Positions 7,224-18,619 are shown, counted from the first letter of the stretch. The stretch: DNA of 36,292 bases from Leucobacter chromiireducens (GCF_003917135.1 NZ_RPDI01000030.1:1-36292); one strand, 5' to 3'. Program-made: numbers and translations. The notes: generated by a model from the letters alone, not told the origin.

Positions 7224-8669
7224 ATGTCCGAAACCGTTGCGCCACCCCAGACCGCGGGGCGCGGCACCCGCAGCCGCAAGCTCAGGGTGTGGGAGGTCAC
7301 CGCGCTCTCCGTCGGGTTCATGGGTCCCGTGATGGCGATGGCGCTGAACGGGATCGGCGTCGCCGGTCTCGTCGGCAAGTCCGTTCCGTTCACGTTCCTG
7401 CTCGCGTTCCTCGGCACGCTCCTGGTCGGGTACGGCTTCATCCGCCTGACCGGCTACTTCAGCCATGCTGGATCCGTGTACGCGCTCGCCGGTGCCACGA
7501 TCGGGCCGCGTGCGGGCTTCTTCGGTGGTTTCGCTCTGCTCGGCACGTACTTGTTCTTCGCAGCGTGCATCCTCGGTGCGACCGGAGTGTTCTTCGCCGC
7601 CTGGGCCGAAGAATTCGGCGGCTTCTGGGCGCACGTCCCCTGGATCCTCGTCGCGCTCGTCGTCGCGGTGCTCGTCGTCGTGCTCAACGTCCGGGAGTCA
7701 CGCGTGGTTACACGCGTGCTCTTCGTGATCGGGGTCCTCGGCGTCGTTGCGATGCTTGTACTCGCCGTCGTGATTTTCGTGCGCGTCGGCAGCGGAACCG
7801 GCCCGGTGCCAGAAGCGACGATCGATTTCACCACGTTCCTCCCCGGCGACGCGACTGCCGTTGGCATCATGACCGCGTCGGTTTTCGCATTCCTGTCGTG
7901 GGCAGGATTCGAATCGGGGAGCTCCCTCGGCGAGGAGACTGAGAATCCGAAGCGGGCGATCCCGCGGGCCCTTCTCGGCGCCATCGTCGTCGCGGGCGTG
8001 CTCTACACCGTGATGATGTTCGCGCAGACAATCGGCTACGGCACCCACGCGGATGGGATCGAGGGCTTCGCAGGGGCGAACTCGACGCTCACGAGCCTCA
8101 GCACGCTCTACATCAGCCGCGAGTACGCGATGCTCATTGCTTTCATCGCATTTGTCGTGGCCTTCGCCTCGGTGCTGAGTTCGACGGCGGCCGCGGCCCG
8201 GCTCATCTACGCACTCGCGCGCGACGGTTTCGGCCCGAAGCGGCTGGGTACCGTCCACCCCGACACCAAGGTGCCGGTCGCGGCGGTGCTCACCACCACC
8301 GTGCTGGCCGTGCTGCTCGCAGGCGGGATCGCCGTATTCGGTGGGAGTGCGTTCGACGCCTACTACTGGTACGCCACGATTGCGACGCTCTGCATGGTCG
8401 TCGCGTATGGGATGACTTCCGTGGGCGTGATCGTTGCGATCTTCCGCGGCAGGACCCGGATCCCGAAGTGGGAGGTCGTGCTCCCCGTCCTCGGTCTGCT
8501 CTACCTCGGCTTCGTCTACGCGGTCCAGGTCGTCGGCCAGGAGCCTCCATACACCTACTTCCCCTGGATTGCTGGGGCGTGGTGCCTGATTGGCGGGATC
8601 ATTATCCTTGCCCGACCTGGCCTCGCTCAGCGCATTGGCGGTCGCCTCACCGCTGAAGATCTCGACTAG
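7224..8669 (+). CDS. APC-family amino acid/amine permease
   Basis: 481-residue cytoplasmic-membrane transporter of the amino acid-polyamine-organocation superfamily with about 12 membrane segments. TM1 contains the glycine-rich GFMGPVMAMALNGIGVAG stretch. The family block SWAGFESGSSLGEETENPKRAIPRA lies mid-protein, followed by the loop ARLIYALARDGFGPKRLG. The ATG at 7224 is preceded by AAAGGAG at 9 nt and gives the normal N-terminus just before TM1. It is the first gene of a run of seven plus-strand genes with short gaps or overlaps, so the substrate is probably the amine, amino acid or conjugate degraded by those enzymes. The exact substrate is unknown. Confidence 0.9.
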   Translation: MSETVAPPQTAGRGTRSRKLRVWEVTALSVGFMGPVMAMALNGIGVAGLVGKSVPFTFLLAFLGTLLVGYGFIRLTGYFSHAGSVYALAGATIGPRAGFFGGFALLGTYLFFAACILGATGVFFAAWAEEFGGFWAHVPWILVALVVAVLVVVLNVRESRVVTRVLFVIGVLGVVAMLVLAVVIFVRVGSGTGPVPEATIDFTTFLPGDATAVGIMTASVFAFLSWAGFESGSSLGEETENPKRAIPRALLGAIVVAGVLYTVMMFAQTIGYGTHADGIEGFAGANSTLTSLSTLYISREYAMLIAFIAFVVAFASVLSSTAAAARLIYALARDGFGPKRLGTVHPDTKVPVAAVLTTTVLAVLLAGGIAVFGGSAFDAYYWYATIATLCMVVAYGMTSVGVIVAIFRGRTRIPKWEVVLPVLGLLYLGFVYAVQVVGQEPPYTYFPWIAGAWCLIGGIIILARPGLAQRIGGRLTAEDLD

Positions 8670-8693
8670 TCTGCACCCCTGGAAAGGAACCTC

Positions 8694-9872
8694 GTGTCCG
8701 AGACCCTGCTCACTCCCGCCGCGTTCGCCGCGGCGGACCTGATCGACCACCACTGCCACGGCGTGGTTGAGCACAACCTGGAGCGGCCAGAGTTCGAGTC
8801 GCTCATTTCCGAGTCGAACTGGGCCGCGCCCGCGCGCACGACCGTGTTCGACTCCCAGCTGGGCGTCGCGATCCGGCGCTGGTGTGCGCCGCTTCTTGAC
8901 CTGGAGGCGCACGTCACGCCTGAGCGGTACCTTGAGCGCCGAGCGGAATTGGCGCCGCAGGAGGTGAACGAGCGACTCCTGCGCGCCGCGGGGATCGACC
9001 GCTATCTGATCGAGACCGGGTATCGTGGCGACGACATTCTCGACGCCGGGCAGATGGCGGTGCGCGCCGATGCGAGTGCCGACACGGTGGTGCGTCTCGA
9101 GCGTCTGGCCGAACAGCTCGCCCCCACGCTCGGGAGCGGGGCTGCGTACGCGGACGCGTACCGTGCGCTGCTCTTGGAGGAGCTCCGGGACGCCGTGGGG
9201 GTCAAGACGATCGCCGCGTACCGGATCGGCCTGGACTTCGCGCCCGATCGGCCGAGCGAGGCCGAGGTCGCAGCGGCCGCGGGGGCCTGGCTCGCCGAGC
9301 TCGAATCAGGAGCCGAGCCGCGGCTGGAAGACGCTGTACTGATCCGCTTCGGGATCTGGTGCGCCGTGGATGCGCAGCAGGCGATTCAGTTCCACATCGG
9401 CTTCGGCGATCCCGATGGCGACCTAGGTCGTTGTGACCCGCTGCTCCTCACGGAATGGCTGCGCCGCACGCGACTCAGCGGGGCGCGCGTCCTGCTGCTC
9501 CACTGCTACCCCTTCCACCGGAATGCCGGGTACCTCGCGCATGTATTCCCGCACGTGTACTGCGACGTCGGCTTGGCGATCAACTACGTCGGCGCGCGCT
9601 CGCCGCAGGTGATCGCAGAGTCGCTCGAGCTCACGCCGTTCGACAAGGCCCTGTTCTCCTCAGACGCATTCGGACTGTCGGAGCTCTACTTCCTGGGTGC
9701 GCACCTGTTCAGGAGAGGCCTCCTCCAGGTGGTGAACGGGTGGATCGAAGCCGACGAGTGGGATGCGGCGACAGGTGAGCAGCTGATCCGCAAGATCTGC
9801 CAGGAGAATGCCGTGCGCGCGTACAAGCTCGCCGAGCGGCCTCGCTTCGAGCCCGAGCGGGGTCTCGCGTGA
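8694..9872 (+). CDS. FluG-N-type amidohydrolase
   Basis: 392-residue metal-dependent hydrolase of the amidohydrolase superfamily, resembling the N-terminal half of fungal FluG. The metal-binding start LIDHHCHG (~residues 16-23) is followed by the FluG-like FESLISES. Later blocks are IQFHIGFGDPDGDL, VLLLHCYPFHRNAGYL, VYCDVGLAINYVG and LFSSDAFGLSELYFLGAHL, where the last aspartate is the expected catalytic or metal residue. The GTG at 8694 has AAAGGA 5-6 nt upstream. It lies 24 nt after the permease and overlaps the next gene by 4 nt. In FluG this domain is fused to a glutamine-synthetase-like domain. Here the GS-like partner is the separate gene at 13374, suggesting hydrolysis of a gamma-glutamyl amide. 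That role is inferred. Confidence 0.85.
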   Translation: MSETLLTPAAFAAADLIDHHCHGVVEHNLERPEFESLISESNWAAPARTTVFDSQLGVAIRRWCAPLLDLEAHVTPERYLERRAELAPQEVNERLLRAAGIDRYLIETGYRGDDILDAGQMAVRADASADTVVRLERLAEQLAPTLGSGAAYADAYRALLLEELRDAVGVKTIAAYRIGLDFAPDRPSEAEVAAAAGAWLAELESGAEPRLEDAVLIRFGIWCAVDAQQAIQFHIGFGDPDGDLGRCDPLLLTEWLRRTRLSGARVLLLHCYPFHRNAGYLAHVFPHVYCDVGLAINYVGARSPQVIAESLELTPFDKALFSSDAFGLSELYFLGAHLFRRGLLQVVNGWIEADEWDAATGEQLIRKICQENAVRAYKLAERPRFEPERGLA

Positions 9873-11095
9873 ACCGGGCCGAGTTCGCTCAGGAGCTGCT
9901 CGCGCGTACCGCAGAGCACGCGGCGGCCGCGGTCCGCCTCCGTGAAGAGTTGCACCGTTCCCCGGAGCTCTCGGGCTCCGAGGGGCCCGCGGCTGCCTGG
10001 ATTGCTGAGCGGATGCCCATGCGGATGCGCACCGTCGCGGGTACCGGTCGGATCGGTCGGATCGGACCCGTGGTGGGCGCGGCTGTGGCGGTCCGTGCAG
10101 AACTCGACGCCCTGCCGATCGAGGAGGCAACCGCGGCGCCGTTCCGATCGACGAACGGGGCCATGCACGCCTGCGGTCACGACGTGCACCAGGCAGCCTT
10201 GATCGCGCTCGCCCGCGCGGCGGCGGAGTGCGAGCTGCCCTACGCGCTCGTCCCGTTCCTGCAGCCGCGCGAGGAGGCATACCCCTCCGGCGCGCTCGAC
10301 ATTGTGCGTGCTGGAGCGCTTCGAGAAGAGGGGGTCGCAGCCGTGCTCGCCGCGCATGTGCACCCGGGGATTCCGAGGGGTTCGGTGGCCACGGGCAAGG
10401 GGCCGACGAACGCCGCGGCCGACGAACTGCGCGTCACCGTATGCGGGCGCGGGGGGCACGGCGCGTACCCCCATGAGGCGGCCAACCCGATCGGTGTGCT
10501 CGCGCAGATCGTCGTCGGTCTGCCCGAGGTGCTCCAGCGAAGCGTCTCGCCGATGCACCCCGCCGTGCTCACCGTCGGGCGCTTCTCTGCGGGCGAGATC
10601 GCGAACGTGATCCCCGAAGAGGGGTCGTTCTCGGGGACGCTGCGCACCATGGAGCGCGCCGATCGGCCGATCCTGCACGAGGCGGTGCGCCGCTATGTCG
10701 AGGGCCAGGCCGCGGCGTACGGGCTGGTGGGCACGCTCGAGATCGTGACGGGTGAACCGGTCCTCGAGAACGACCCGGGCCTCGTCGACGCCATCGACGC
10801 CGAGCTTACCGCGGCCGGATTCACGGTGAGCGAGCCCATGCGCTCGTGCGGGGCAGACGACTTCTCTTTCTACTCGGAGGAACTGCCCGGTCTGATGGCG
10901 TTCGTCGGGGTCGAGACCGAAGACCACCCGGCACGGCCCAGCCTGCACCACCCTGAGTTCCTCCCAGACCCGGACGCCGTGCGTCGCGTCGCCCTCACAC
11001 TTGCGGCCGGCTACCTGGGCGCGTGTGCCGAACTTGACCGGCGCGCCGATTCGGAGCGCCTGGCGGGGCTCGTGGAGGGAGAACACCATGAATGA
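9869..11095 (+). CDS. M20-family amidohydrolase (N-acyl amino acid hydrolase type)
   Basis: 408-residue dizinc hydrolase of peptidase family M20D, the group of hippurate, IAA-amino acid and aminobenzoyl-glutamate hydrolases that cleave N-acyl or amide bonds. Motifs are HRSPELSGSE, the metal-binding HACGHDVHQAAL, the catalytic/metal pair REEAYPSGA, AHVHPGIPRG, the dimerisation-domain block GRGGHGAYPHEAANPI and the C-terminal GADDFSFYSEELPG and LHHPEF. The GTG start overlaps the previous stop (GTGA), so translation is probably coupled. It could remove the gamma-glutamyl or another acyl group from a pathway intermediate. Having two unrelated amidases in one operon suggests two different amide substrates or steps. 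Confidence 0.88.
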   Translation: MNRAEFAQELLARTAEHAAAAVRLREELHRSPELSGSEGPAAAWIAERMPMRMRTVAGTGRIGRIGPVVGAAVAVRAELDALPIEEATAAPFRSTNGAMHACGHDVHQAALIALARAAAECELPYALVPFLQPREEAYPSGALDIVRAGALREEGVAAVLAAHVHPGIPRGSVATGKGPTNAAADELRVTVCGRGGHGAYPHEAANPIGVLAQIVVGLPEVLQRSVSPMHPAVLTVGRFSAGEIANVIPEEGSFSGTLRTMERADRPILHEAVRRYVEGQAAAYGLVGTLEIVTGEPVLENDPGLVDAIDAELTAAGFTVSEPMRSCGADDFSFYSEELPGLMAFVGVETEDHPARPSLHHPEFLPDPDAVRRVALTLAAGYLGACAELDRRADSERLAGLVEGEHHE

Positions 11096-12467
11096 CTCTC
11101 AGATCCGAATCGCCGCCGAAGCTGGCACGCTCAGCGACGCTCAAGCTAGCGTGCCGCTCAGCGTGCGCGACGAGCGGGTGATCGCAGCCAACCAGAAACT
11201 CCGGTTCTTCCCGCTGAGCATTGTTTCGGGGCAGGGGGCCGAGATCGTCGACGACACGGGACGGCGCTTTTTGGACCTCTCCGCTGCGTGGGGTGCGAAC
11301 AGTCTTGGCCATGCCCACCCTCGGGTCATCGCTGCGATCCGCGCCGCCGCCGAGTCCGGCGGGAGCGCGAGCGTGCTGTCGGCGATGCACCCGGCAGCGG
11401 TCGATCTCGCAGAAGCGCTGCTCGCCGCGGTGCCGGCCCCGGATACCTCGCCGAGGCGCGTGCTGTTTGGGCACTCCGGGAGCGACGTCAACAGCGCGGC
11501 TCTCGCCGCCGTGCGGGCCGCGAGCGGACGAACGGGCGTGCTCGCATTCCGTGGCGGGTACCACGGCGGGTTCGGAGCTGCTCAGGCAGTGAGCGGCGTC
11601 TTCGTCGAGGCGGGCCTCCCCGCCGACCCCGCAAGTGCGCTCCTACCGTTCCCCGCGACCGCCGCGGAGCTGCCCGAGGTATGGGCGGCACTCGATGCGG
11701 CGCTCGCTGAGCGCCCGGTCGGCGCGATCATTGTCGAGGCCATTCAGTCGGATGGTGGCCTCATCGTGCCGCCCACGGGATTCCTCCGAGAGCTCAGCGA
11801 ACGCGCGCACCGAGCCGGTGCCCTCCTCATCGTCGACGAGGTCAAGGTCGGCCTGGGACGCACGGGGCTCCTGCACGCGTTCGCTCACGATGACGTCGTT
11901 CCTGATTTGGTCACGTTCGGCAAAGCGCTCGGTGGCGGTCTGCCGCTCGCTGCCTTGGTCGGGCCCGCCGCGGTGCTCGATGCGGCGCCGGCGAGCGCGC
12001 TGCTCACGACCGCGGGAAATATGATCAGCACGGCAGCGGGGCTCGCGGTGCTCCGCACCATCATTGATGACCAGCTCCCCGAGGCCGCTGCGGAACGCGA
12101 GCGCGAACTCCGTGCGCTGCTCCGAGACGCTGCGTGCGCCGCACCGGAGATCACAGGGGTGCGTGGGCGCGGCCTGAGCCTGGGCATCGAGCTGCGCGCC
12201 GATCCAGGCGAGCCTTCGGCAGTCGCTGATGATCTCTTCACCAGGCGCGTCATCTTCCGGATGTGGGAGCTCGGTGTCGTGAACTACCTGGTGCGTGGGA
12301 ACGTGATCGAATGGACCCCGCCGCTCACGCTCAGCGCAGCCGAGGCGTTACGCGGGGTGGAGACCCTGCACGCCGCGGTTGCTGATGTGCGAGCCGGCGC
12401 TGTGCCGATCGAGACGGTCGCGCCGTATTTGGGCTGGGAGCCCGCACTCCGAGAGGACGAGAAATGA
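11088..12467 (+). CDS. Class III (omega) aminotransferase
   Basis: 459-residue fold-type I PLP aminotransferase of class III, the family of putrescine, GABA, ornithine and diaminobutyrate aminotransferases. Seen are LDLSAAWGANSLGHAHPRV, the phosphate-binding region FGHSGSDVNSAALAA, RGGYHGGFG, IVEAIQSDGGLIVPP, the cofactor aspartate in LLIVDEVKVGLGRTG and the Schiff-base lysine in DLVTFGKALGGGLPLAAL. The ATG at 11088 follows a GGAGGGAG site and overlaps the M20 gene by 8 nt. Its end overlaps the regulator gene by 4 nt. In this context it most likely converts the free terminal amine of a diamine or its gamma-glutamyl derivative to an aldehyde. No aldehyde dehydrogenase lies in the operon, so that step would be elsewhere or unnecessary. 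Confidence 0.9.
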   Translation: MNDSQIRIAAEAGTLSDAQASVPLSVRDERVIAANQKLRFFPLSIVSGQGAEIVDDTGRRFLDLSAAWGANSLGHAHPRVIAAIRAAAESGGSASVLSAMHPAAVDLAEALLAAVPAPDTSPRRVLFGHSGSDVNSAALAAVRAASGRTGVLAFRGGYHGGFGAAQAVSGVFVEAGLPADPASALLPFPATAAELPEVWAALDAALAERPVGAIIVEAIQSDGGLIVPPTGFLRELSERAHRAGALLIVDEVKVGLGRTGLLHAFAHDDVVPDLVTFGKALGGGLPLAALVGPAAVLDAAPASALLTTAGNMISTAAGLAVLRTIIDDQLPEAAAERERELRALLRDAACAAPEITGVRGRGLSLGIELRADPGEPSAVADDLFTRRVIFRMWELGVVNYLVRGNVIEWTPPLTLSAAEALRGVETLHAAVADVRAGAVPIETVAPYLGWEPALREDEK

Positions 12468-13309
12468 CGAAGAAGCGGACACTCGCGGAGGCGCTCAAGA
12501 TGTCGCTCGACGTCATGAGCCCGTCGGAGAAAAAGGTGGCGCGCGCGCTCATCGCCGAGTACCCCGTCGCCGGGCTGGAGCCGGTGGCTCGGCTTGCGGA
12601 TCGCGCAAATGTCAGCGCACCGACCGTGCTGCGGATGCTCGCCCGCGTCGGCATCCAGTCCTACCCGCAGATGCAGGAGTTGCTTCGCGAGGAAATCTCC
12701 GAGCGGACCACCTCGCCCATCGACCAGTACGAGACGCGGGCCGGTGAGCGGGCCGTCCCCGAGGACCACACGATCCCGCGCGCGAACGACGTCTTCGTGC
12801 GAGGGATCACGGGCAGCTTCGCCGCGATGCCGGTCTCCGAGTTCGACCGGATCGTCGAGCTCCTCGCCGACCCCAAGCGGCGCGTCTGGGCAGTGGGCGG
12901 CCGATACTCCGGGCTCCTGGCCGAGTACCTCGCCCTGCACCTTCGGCTGCTCCGCCCCGACGTGCAGTTCGTGGGGCGAGCCGAGTCGGACAAGTCGCTC
13001 GCGCTCCTCGATATCGGACCGCGCGATGTGCTCGTCGCTTTCGACTACCGCCGCTACCAGGATGCGACGGTCGAGTTCGTCGCCCGCGCGAAGGCGCGGC
13101 GCGCCACGACCGTGTTGCTCACCGATCCGTGGCTCTCGCCCGCGGCGAAGCACGCCGACTTCCTGATCTCGAGCGGGGTCGAGGCCCCGAGCCCATTCGA
13201 CTCCCTTGTGCCATCGCTCGCCCTCGTCGAGGCCCTCGTGGCCGGAGTCGTGGAGCAGCTGGGCTCGGAACCGCTCGGCAGAATCCAGGCGTTCGACGCC
13301 TGGGAGTAA
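12464..13309 (+). CDS. MurR/RpiR-family transcriptional regulator
   Basis: 281 residues. An N-terminal HTH_6 domain (about residues 15-80, MSPSEKKVARALIAEYP...VSAPTVLRMLARVGIQSYPQMQ) precedes a SIS-type effector domain (~120-260, WAVGGRYSGLLAEYLALHL, DVLVAFDYRRYQDATVEF, TVLLTDPWLSPAAKHADF). RpiR proteins usually bind phosphosugars, but relatives inside amine and amino acid clusters control catabolic genes. The ATG overlaps the aminotransferase stop (ATGA), so it is part of the operon. It is the only regulator in the cluster and the obvious candidate for the inverted repeats at 7106-7150. Confidence 0.9.
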   Translation: MTKKRTLAEALKMSLDVMSPSEKKVARALIAEYPVAGLEPVARLADRANVSAPTVLRMLARVGIQSYPQMQELLREEISERTTSPIDQYETRAGERAVPEDHTIPRANDVFVRGITGSFAAMPVSEFDRIVELLADPKRRVWAVGGRYSGLLAEYLALHLRLLRPDVQFVGRAESDKSLALLDIGPRDVLVAFDYRRYQDATVEFVARAKARRATTVLLTDPWLSPAAKHADFLISSGVEAPSPFDSLVPSLALVEALVAGVVEQLGSEPLGRIQAFDAWE

Positions 13310-13373
13310 CCCCCTCAGTATTCAGACCACGGGATGGCACAGTGGCCGCCCGCATCGATAGTAAGGACACACC

Positions 13374-14693
13374 GTGAGAAAAGAACCCCTGGCCATCATT
13401 CTGACCGCCGATCTCGCCGCGAAGGCGCGTGGTCGCGCGTTCCGTCAGCAGGAGTTCCAGAAGTACCTCAACAGCGGGTGCGGCTGGGTGCCAGCCAACC
13501 TCGCCATCGACGCCTTCGGTTCGATCGTCACTCCGAACCCGTTCGGCGCGGTCGGGGACTTGCGGCTCATGCCCGATGTGACAAGTATCGCGAGCGTCGC
13601 ACTGAACGAGACAGGGGAGCAGACCACTCTCGTGCTCGCGGATATTCACACGCCCGATGGCAAGCCATGGGCATGCGATCCGCGCACCTTCCTGAAGCGC
13701 GCGATCGCGGACCTCGACGCGGAGACCGGACTCAGCGTCGTCTCATCGTTCGAGCATGAGTTCATGCTGTGCGACGACAGTGGAAGCCCGGTCAACACGC
13801 CGTTCTCTCTTGAGTCGTTCCTCGAGGAGGAGGAGCTCGGCGGGCGCCTCGTCGCTGCGCTCGACGACGCCGGTCTTGAACCCGAGATGTGGCTCCCCGA
13901 GTTCGGGCGCAACCAGTTCGAGATCACCCTGAGCCCGGCGCGAGCACTCGTCGCGGCGGATCGGGCCGTCTATCTCCGCGAGATTACCCGCCACGTTGCG
14001 AGCAGTCTTGGGAAGCGTATAACGTTCTCCCCGATCGTGGAGGAGAACGGCGGCGGCAACGGCGTGCACGTGCACGTGAGCCTGCGCGACCGTGAGGGAC
14101 GTTTCGTCACGTACGACGAGCACCGTCCGAGCAACCTCTCCGAGGTCGCGGGGTCCTTCGCCGCGGGCATTCTGAAGTACGCGGAGGCATTCCAAGCCGT
14201 CGCAGCATCGGCTCCGCTCTCGTACGAGCGGCTCGCGCCGCAGCGATGGAGCGCCGGTGGGATCTTCCTCGGCGAGAACAACCGCGAAGCTCTGCTGCGC
14301 ATCTGCCCGCTCTTCAACACCCCAGGTGCGAACCATCAGAAGCAGTTCAACCTCGAGTACCGCGCGGCGGATGCCACGAGCAACCCCTGGCTGGTGCTCG
14401 GCTGCCTGATCCGGGCCGGGCTCGAGGGTGTACGGGAGCAGCTTCCGACTCCCACGATCGTGAGCGGCGACTCCGATTCTCTCTCCGCGGAGGAGCGTGA
14501 GGCGCTCGGAATCCGTCCGATCCCCAGCACGCTCGGCGAGGCGCTCGATCGCTTCGCCGAGTCCGCGGTCGCTCGGGAGTGGTTCGCCCCCGAACTCGCT
14601 GAGACCTTCGTGGCGGTAAAGCGCGCCGAGATCGCACGCGCAGAGGCGCTCGAGTCAGAGGCGCGCTACGCGGCATACGCCGCAACGTACTGA
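13374..14693 (+). CDS. Glutamine-synthetase-family ligase (probable gamma-glutamyl-amine synthetase)
   Basis: 439-residue member of the glutamine synthetase family. The catalytic blocks are recognisable: EHEFMLCDD (metal-binding glutamates), NQFEITLSPARALVAAD, GGNGVHVHVSL, PLSYERLAPQRWSAGG, ENNREALLRICP and the C-terminal EYRAADATSNPWLVLGCLI. It lacks the NLYDLPPEE-type adenylylation loop of housekeeping GlnA. It also has RICP where GlnA usually has RIP, and VHVHVSL for the usual MHxHxS. These traits point to the GlnA-like enzymes that attach glutamate to amines (PuuA, GlnA3, GlnA4, FluG C-terminus) rather than to ammonia. The GTG at 13374 has AAGGA 6 nt upstream. The 64-nt gap after the regulator shows no clear promoter. 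The amine substrate is unknown. Confidence 0.87.
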   Translation: MRKEPLAIILTADLAAKARGRAFRQQEFQKYLNSGCGWVPANLAIDAFGSIVTPNPFGAVGDLRLMPDVTSIASVALNETGEQTTLVLADIHTPDGKPWACDPRTFLKRAIADLDAETGLSVVSSFEHEFMLCDDSGSPVNTPFSLESFLEEEELGGRLVAALDDAGLEPEMWLPEFGRNQFEITLSPARALVAADRAVYLREITRHVASSLGKRITFSPIVEENGGGNGVHVHVSLRDREGRFVTYDEHRPSNLSEVAGSFAAGILKYAEAFQAVAASAPLSYERLAPQRWSAGGIFLGENNREALLRICPLFNTPGANHQKQFNLEYRAADATSNPWLVLGCLIRAGLEGVREQLPTPTIVSGDSDSLSAEEREALGIRPIPSTLGEALDRFAESAVAREWFAPELAETFVAVKRAEIARAEALESEARYAAYAATY

Positions 14694-14700
14694 GGACAGT

Positions 14701-14726
14701 GGCCCGGGACCGGCGGGTCCCGGGCC
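14701..14726 (+). terminator. Terminator of the amine operon
   Basis: Perfect 11-bp stem (14701-14711 with 14716-14726) and a 4-nt loop, 7 nt after the GS-like stop. Its right arm ends 4 nt before the argF -10 box, so it occupies the argF -35 position. Confidence 0.8.
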
Positions 14727-14730
14727 CAGG

Positions 14731-17140
<2,410 letters not shown>

Positions 17141-17157
17141 CTTGCGGGGCCTGGGCA

Positions 17158-17180
17158 GGGCCTGGGCGGTGCCCAGGCCC
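17158..17180 (+). terminator. argH terminator
   Basis: Perfect 10-bp GC-only stem (17158-17167 with 17171-17180) and a GGT loop, 18 nt after the argH stop. It stands directly before the longer inverted repeat at 17194. Confidence 0.7.
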
Positions 17181-17193
17181 GGCCGTGCCCATC

Positions 17194-17247
17194 GAAAAGT
17201 GGCAAAGCGACCCTTCACGCTCGTGAAGGGTCGCTTTGCCACTTTTC
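17194..17247. repeat. 26-bp perfect inverted repeat between convergent genes
   Basis: Arms 17194-17219 and 17222-17247 are exact reverse complements with only 2 nt between, a near-perfect palindrome. It lies between argH (plus) and the ABC permease (minus). The outer pairs are A/T rich, giving a CTTTTC-type tail on either strand, so it can serve as a bidirectional terminator. Confidence 0.9.
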
Positions 17248-17293
17248 AGTGGGGGGCGCGGGGGCGCGCGGGACCGGGCCCGCAGGGAGCTCG

Positions 17294-18619
17294 CTATGCG
17301 GGCGGGGCCGCCGCCGCGCGGAGGAGCGGCCTCGTCGCCCAGAGCGTCGCGAGCACGAGCAGGATCCCCGCGGCGACGGAGCTGAGGATCACCGCGAGCG
17401 AGAGTGGCGCGACCACGATCGCCATGCCGAGCAGCGGGAACATCAGGGTGCCGGCGAGGATCGCGGAGCCAACGGACGCGAGCAGGAGCGGGAGCAGCGT
17501 CGCCTTCCGGCGGGCCGCGTCCTGCACCTCGACCGGTGTGCCCATGATGGCGAGCGAGCGCGACACGTCGCGGCGATCGAGGATCTGCGCGGCCTGCGTC
17601 ACTCCGACCGAGCACGCGACCATGACAAACGACCCGATCACGGTGATGATGATGCCCGTGCGGATGTCGGCGACGGGGAACGCGCCTGCGCCCTCCTCCG
17701 CCGCGGTCGACAGGAGCGCGACGCCGGATCCCGCGAACACCGCGACGAAGCTCGCCATCGCGACGCCCGACACCTGACGCCACGCGGCGCGCGGCGACTC
17801 CAGGATCTGCCTGGCGGCCAAGAGATCCGCTGGCGCCTGCGCGCGCTTCGCCTTGCCGCGCCCGAACACCCCGATCAGCCACGAGCCGATGAGATCGAGC
17901 GCGAGGAGCGCGACCCCGAACGCGATGCCGAGGCCGGCGATGATCGCGACAATGCCGCCGACCGCGCCGATCCCGTTCACCGCGCTCACGATCGCGGAGG
18001 CGAGCACGATGCCGGCAACCGCGAAGAGTGCCTGCACCCAGGGCAGTTTCGGGGCGTGCTGCTTGAGCGCGACCCCGAGCGGTGAGATCACGACGCGACG
18101 CAGACTCGCGACGGCGCTGAGCGCGGCGATCGCCGTGATCCCGAGCACCACGAGCACCGCGTGCAGCGGGGGCAGCGCGACCCCCGCTGCCCCGAGCGGG
18201 GCACCGCGGAACGAGATCAGCCCGACGAGCGGCGACACGAGATACGAGACGAGCACCCCAGCAACGGCGCCGCCGAACGCGACAGCGGACGCCTCGATGA
18301 CGGCGAGGAGCGCGGTGCTGCGGCCCGGCATGCCGAGCAGGCGCAGTACCGCGAGCCGGTCGTCGCGGCGGCGCGCGGACAGTCGTGCCGCGGCGTGCCC
18401 GAGCGAGATGAGCGGCACCACGAGCAGCACGAGCGCGGTGACCGCGCACATCCAGTAGAGCGGCGCGAGCTCGTCGGTGTAGCCCCAGAAGGTCTGGGCG
18501 CCGCCGAGCACGATCGCGAGGAGCGCGGTGACGCTCGCGAACGCGATCGCGGGGAGCAGGAGTGCGGACGATCCCTGTCGGCTGGGCCGTGACAGGAGCG
18601 GCAGCACGCGGGCGATCAC
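17294..18619 (-). CDS. ABC transporter permease, FtsX/MacB-like
   Basis: 441-residue integral membrane protein. Hydrophobic segments cluster as one N-terminal helix pair (ALLLPAIAFASVTALLAIVLGG), several in the middle (AVASLRR loops, IVAIIAGLGIAFGVALLALDLI) and at least three near the C-terminus, in the FtsX-like permease pattern with cytoplasmic ARRRDDRLAVLRLLGM and RRDVSRSLAIMGTP coupling loops. The GTG at 18619 overlaps the stop of the ATPase gene (GTGA), showing translational coupling. With the ATPase it probably exports a peptide or lipid-like compound, or forms an antimicrobial-resistance exporter. No substrate can be assigned. Confidence 0.85.
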   Translation of the reverse strand: MIARVLPLLSRPSRQGSSALLLPAIAFASVTALLAIVLGGAQTFWGYTDELAPLYWMCAVTALVLLVVPLISLGHAAARLSARRRDDRLAVLRLLGMPGRSTALLAVIEASAVAFGGAVAGVLVSYLVSPLVGLISFRGAPLGAAGVALPPLHAVLVVLGITAIAALSAVASLRRVVISPLGVALKQHAPKLPWVQALFAVAGIVLASAIVSAVNGIGAVGGIVAIIAGLGIAFGVALLALDLIGSWLIGVFGRGKAKRAQAPADLLAARQILESPRAAWRQVSGVAMASFVAVFAGSGVALLSTAAEEGAGAFPVADIRTGIIITVIGSFVMVACSVGVTQAAQILDRRDVSRSLAIMGTPVEVQDAARRKATLLPLLLASVGSAILAGTLMFPLLGMAIVVAPLSLAVILSSVAAGILLVLATLWATRPLLRAAAAPPA

